This document shows positions 61,214-64,000 of a stretch of DNA of 64,000 bases, piece by piece. Every line of letters begins with the position of its first letter. The first letter of the stretch is position 1. The stretch spans positions 1-64,000 of the forward strand of contig NZ_JAEMXM010000022.1 in the NCBI RefSeq assembly GCF_016482785.1. Reading direction: 5' to 3'. The stretch comes from Paenibacillus alkalitolerans (GTDB taxonomy: Bacteria; Bacillota; Bacilli; Paenibacillales; YIM-B00363). The notes beneath the pieces were generated by a model. The model saw only the letters and a list, made by a program, of their open reading frames with translations. It was not told the origin of the DNA and searched no databases. The position numbers and the translations under genes were made by a program.

Positions 61214-62239
61214 ATGGAAAAAACAAACGTAAACGAATTGGCCGATCGACTAGTGAGCTATATGCTTCAGGATCATACCGGGGATTGGGGGATGGATATC
61301 AACCAATGGGATTGGACGCCCGGAGTCGGGCTCATCTCCATGCAGCGTTATTTTGAGGTCCGACAGATGAATATCGACGATTTGATTGAATGGGTTAACC
61401 GAAATAAGATTAAGTCCCAATCGGTCAGAGTGATCAACTCCATGGCCCCTTACGCCATTTTCCCAGCTCTTTATGTAAAAACCGGGGACTGCTGGTATTT
61501 GGAAACCGGCCGGCAAATCTGCGAATGGATCATTCATGAGGCCCCGCGCACGAGAGAAGGCGCTTTTGAGCATACCGTTACGGAGGAAGCGAAATTCCCC
61601 GAGCAGGTGTGGGCCGATACGATTTATATGGCAGGGCTTTTGTTGGCAAGGATGGGACGGTTGACACAAAACAAGTCCTATGGACAGGAATCGTTGCGCC
61701 AGTTGCTGATTCATCTGCGGCTGCTGCAGGATGAACGAACGGGCGTTTTGTTTCACGGTTGGGACTGCGGTTCGGGCCATCATATGTCCGCTGCCCGCTG
61801 GACGCGGGCCAATGCGTGGATTGTATTGGCGACACCGCTCATCGTCGAGGAGCTGCGCGACTTGCTGCCGATCCCTTCAGAAATCATGGAGCGTTATATT
61901 CGCATGCTGGAAGGATTGTTATCGTTTCAAGCGGAAGACGGGCTGTGGCCGACGGTGATGGATCGCCCGGATTTTTATCATGAAGTGTCAGGCAGTGCGG
62001 GGATTGCCGCCGGATTCAAGCGGTCGGCGAAACTGGGTTGGGTAGGTAACGGTTTTTCCAATGCGGCGGATCGGACGCTGCAAGCGTTGTTCGGCCAAAT
62101 CGGCAGCAAGGGCGAGGTTCTGAATGTTTCCTCGGGCACTCCGGTCATGCCGACGATTGAAGACTATAACCGGATTCCCATACGCCCGACGTTATATGGC
62201 CAAGGATTGGCGTTGATGCTCATCTGCGAATATTTATAG
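61214..62239 (+). CDS. GH105/GH88-like unsaturated glycuronyl hydrolase
   Basis: The 341-residue alpha/alpha-barrel enzyme has GDWGMDINQWDWTPGVGLIS, AFEHTVTEEAKFPEQVWADT-IYMAGLLLARMG with a catalytic Asp in WAD, TGVLFHGWDCGSGHHMSAAR-WTRANAWIVLATPLIVEELRD and QAEDGLWPTVMDRPDFYHEV-SGSAGIAAGF. YteR/YesR-type enzymes of this family hydrolyse the unsaturated disaccharide from rhamnogalacturonan lyases. No signal peptide, so cytoplasmic. GGGGGAGG precedes ATG 61214. The GH130 gene follows after 13 bases. Confidence 0.88.
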   Translation: MEKTNVNELADRLVSYMLQDHTGDWGMDINQWDWTPGVGLISMQRYFEVRQMNIDDLIEWVNRNKIKSQSVRVINSMAPYAIFPALYVKTGDCWYLETGRQICEWIIHEAPRTREGAFEHTVTEEAKFPEQVWADTIYMAGLLLARMGRLTQNKSYGQESLRQLLIHLRLLQDERTGVLFHGWDCGSGHHMSAARWTRANAWIVLATPLIVEELRDLLPIPSEIMERYIRMLEGLLSFQAEDGLWPTVMDRPDFYHEVSGSAGIAAGFKRSAKLGWVGNGFSNAADRTLQALFGQIGSKGEVLNVSSGTPVMPTIEDYNRIPIRPTLYGQGLALMLICEYL

Positions 62240-62252
62240 GAGGTCGATGACT

Positions 62253-63470
62253 ATGAACCCGGAATTTAGATATTCTTCGAAGCCGGTCTTGGAACCGAAC
62301 CCCCATTGTGATTGGGCTAACAAAATGGTATTGAATCCGGCCATTTTCAAGTACCGCGATTCCACGACGCTGCACATGCTGTTCAGAGCGACCGGACCGT
62401 GGCCTCAGAAACGCATCCCCGGTCGACACGACCCGTATCCTATCTTTCTTGGTTATGCGGTCAGCGAGGACCTGGGGGAAACATGGGAGGCCGACTTCAG
62501 CCGGCCGGCTTTGGCTCCCGCATTAAATATGGAAGAAAAGGAGATATACATTACAGATATACATGGGAACAAGGTGCGCGACTACTCCAATGGCTGCATT
62601 GAGGATCCCCGTATATTCCCGATAGAAGGACAATTATATTTATCAGTGGCCTGCAGAATGTTCCCTCCAGGGCCTTATTGGCTTGTTGACCAAGACCCGC
62701 CGGTTGAAACCCGTTACGAATACGTTCCGGATTGGGTAGGCACTGTGAAGGGCGATCCGTTCCATGATGCATGTATTCTGAACAATACCGTTTCCGTATT
62801 GTATAAGTTGGATCCGGATAAGCTCAAAGAGCGTAAATATGAAGAAGCCTTCACGTATGTTTGCGCTCTGACGGAAGGTCATGTGAGCGATAACAGGGAT
62901 GTTTTTCTGTTTCCCGAAAAGATGAGGATTGACGGAAAAATGCAGTATGTTATGCTGCATCGGCCGATGGATACGCATAAATTTCCGGGAGGGGAAGGCC
63001 TCGCCCCATCCATTTATTTGGCAGCCGCCGAGCGTATCGAAGACTTCGCTTCTCCTAAAGCCTCGCATCGTTTATTGGCGACGAGAATGTTCGATTGGGA
63101 ACACACTCGCATTGGAGCCAGCTGGCCGCCGCTTCGAATCTCCGACAAGGAATGGCTTGTTCCATACCACGGCAAAAAGGACGCGGTGTTTGGCTATACC
63201 CAATCGTTCATGATTGTGCGGGAACAAGATGATGATTTTCCGGTCGTCGTTCACAGATGTCCGGAAAGAATGATGTATGCGCAGCAGGGTTGGGAGATGC
63301 CTGCGGATTATCCCACCCCATGCCTGTTTACCACGGCGGGAATTGTTGTCGGCGAACAATTGATCATGGCATACGGCGCGGCCGATCAAAAAATAGGTAT
63401 TTCGCGTGTGAATTATTATGACTTGATTGAGTATATCAGACGATTTGACGCCGAGGGGAAGACCGCATAA
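62253..63470 (+). CDS. GH130-like glycoside phosphorylase
   Basis: The 405-residue five-bladed propeller protein contains NPAIFKYRDSTTLHMLFRAT, YAVSEDLGETWEADFSRPAL, NGCIEDPRIFPIEGQLYLSV (catalytic Asp in EDPR), RDVFLFPEKMRIDGKMQYVM-LHRPMDT and LIMAYGAADQKIGISRVNYY, matching GH130 phosphorylases, most of which act on beta-mannosides. Cytoplasmic, since no signal peptide is present. ATG 62253, eight bases after GGAGG, is preferred over ATG 62247. It forms an operon with the GH105 gene under the AraC regulator. Confidence 0.86.
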   Translation: MNPEFRYSSKPVLEPNPHCDWANKMVLNPAIFKYRDSTTLHMLFRATGPWPQKRIPGRHDPYPIFLGYAVSEDLGETWEADFSRPALAPALNMEEKEIYITDIHGNKVRDYSNGCIEDPRIFPIEGQLYLSVACRMFPPGPYWLVDQDPPVETRYEYVPDWVGTVKGDPFHDACILNNTVSVLYKLDPDKLKERKYEEAFTYVCALTEGHVSDNRDVFLFPEKMRIDGKMQYVMLHRPMDTHKFPGGEGLAPSIYLAAAERIEDFASPKASHRLLATRMFDWEHTRIGASWPPLRISDKEWLVPYHGKKDAVFGYTQSFMIVREQDDDFPVVVHRCPERMMYAQQGWEMPADYPTPCLFTTAGIVVGEQLIMAYGAADQKIGISRVNYYDLIEYIRRFDAEGKTA

Positions 63471-63551
63471 AAGCAATCGTTGACAAATTCGGGTTCCGTT
63501 TTGGAGTTCTCTTTATAATACGGCAATTGAATACAAATTGAAATGGAATTT

Positions 63552-63575
63552 GGCGCGATATTTCGCGCCTTTTAC
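63552..63575 (+). terminator. Rho-independent terminator
   Basis: GGCGCGA and TCGCGCC form a 7-bp stem with a 4-base loop, followed by TTTTA. It lies 80 bases after the GH130 stop. Confidence 0.7.
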
Positions 63576-63598
63576 TTAGGAGAAATGACAACAAAATT

Positions 63599-63808
63599 TT
63601 AAAGAATTTGTCCATGTAAGATACGGGATAAAACACAAACAATTAACCCAAGTATCAGTAATTTTACATGTTTTGATTTACTTTTCTTTTGTTCACTCTT
63701 CTTATTTTTCGTGTCTATAATCCACATATTAATGACGCTAATAAACATAATTAAAATCCCTAAGAATGCCATTAAATATAATAAAAAATCTTTCATCAAA
63801 TCCTTCAT
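63599..63808 (-). CDS. Small two-helix membrane protein
   Basis: The 69-residue protein has two hydrophobic helices: FLLYLMAFLGILIMFISVIN-MWII and VKLLILGLIVCVLSRIL, separated by the very basic TKNKKSEQKKSKSKH. This suggests a helical hairpin with the loop inside. No family is recognised. AGGAG lies before the ATG on the minus strand, with somewhat long spacing. ATG 63796 is an alternative start. Confidence 0.5.
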   Translation of the reverse strand: MKDLMKDFLLYLMAFLGILIMFISVINMWIIDTKNKKSEQKKSKSKHVKLLILGLIVCVLSRILHGQIL

Positions 63809-63882
63809 TTTTTCTTTCTACTCCTATTCTTATCTAAAAAATTACATTAGCTAACCTTCCCAGAGCGTTTTTGATTTAACCC

Positions 63883-64000
63883 TTATTGACCAATCCTGCC
63901 CGTCCCTCGGTCTGTCGTACAGTCCACTTCGTAATACCCTTGATCGATTCGCGGCAGCCGGTGAAAAAGCGGCTGCTTGGCCCATTCGATGTAACTTCAT
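63883..64000 (-). CDS. C-terminal part of an unidentified gene (cut by window edge)
   Basis: On the minus strand an open frame enters from the right edge and ends EWAKQPLFHRLPRIDQGYYE-VDCTTDRGTGRIGQ before a stop at 63885-63883. The composition and polarity look coding. No family can be assigned from about 38 residues, and the start lies outside the window. Confidence 0.45.

Overview
The window looks like chromosomal DNA of a Paenibacillaceae-type Firmicute. The evidence is strong AGGAGG-type ribosome-binding sites, frequent TTG and GTG starts, a perfect CIRCE/HrcA operator in front of groESL, a secreted rhamnogalacturonan lyase with a C-terminal FIMAH-like domain, HxlR, AraC and TetR regulators, and many Bacillales-type small enzymes. 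Base composition is a mosaic: most small genes are AT-rich, while the dTDP-rhamnose operon, the bile-acid-type transporter, groEL and the 59-63.5 kb sugar locus are visibly GC-richer.

Region 1 (1-5.6 kb) is an array of single small genes on the + strand: LMW phosphatase-like, UPF0158, two NUDIX hydrolases, a nucleotidyltransferase, a SRPBCC-like protein, a DUF3977-like protein and a second LMW phosphatase-like protein. Most are separated by copies of a structured repeat of about 150-190 bp. Each full copy starts near a TAAC box, carries an outer inverted repeat of the type CGCATTCA/TGAATGCG, has a conserved centre (TCGGTCCGCAAGAGG, then AGCGGACAACCC) and a variable terminal hairpin, and in two copies ends in ACGTTATA. 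The layout resembles integron gene cassettes with attC sites, but no integrase is present. This is the most interesting signal in the window.

Region 2 (5.66-11.4 kb) is a minus-strand operon: TetR regulator, ABM-like protein, GT1 glycosyltransferase, rmlA, rmlC, rmlB, rmlD. It would make dTDP-L-rhamnose and transfer a sugar to an unknown acceptor. It lies between two copies of a duplicated two-gene block (3641-4693 and 11428-12273).

Region 3 (13.2-16.3 kb) is a large secreted PL11 rhamnogalacturonan lyase.

Region 4 (16.4-50.9 kb) is a long run of about 45 mostly unrelated small genes, essentially all on the + strand: NUDIX, GNAT, HAD, VOC, DinB, histidine phosphatase, GrpB, nucleotidyltransferase, deaminase, exporter and others. 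Frameshifted or truncated remnants of the same families are mixed in. It looks like a growing and decaying collection of accessory enzymes.

Region 5 (50.9-53.6 kb) is a CIRCE-controlled groES-groEL operon. groEL has an apparent frameshift just after its canonical start and no GGM tail. An unrecognised small gene follows.

Region 6 (53.7-58.4 kb) returns to + strand accessory genes, including a GNAT-GrpB fusion and a Phe-rich LysM protein. Region 7 (58.4-63.5 kb) holds a divergent HxlR/aldo-keto reductase pair, then an AraC regulator divergent from GH105 and GH130 carbohydrate enzymes. The right edge has a small membrane protein and the C-terminal end of an unidentified minus-strand gene. No tRNA, rRNA, CRISPR, transposase or integrase was seen.
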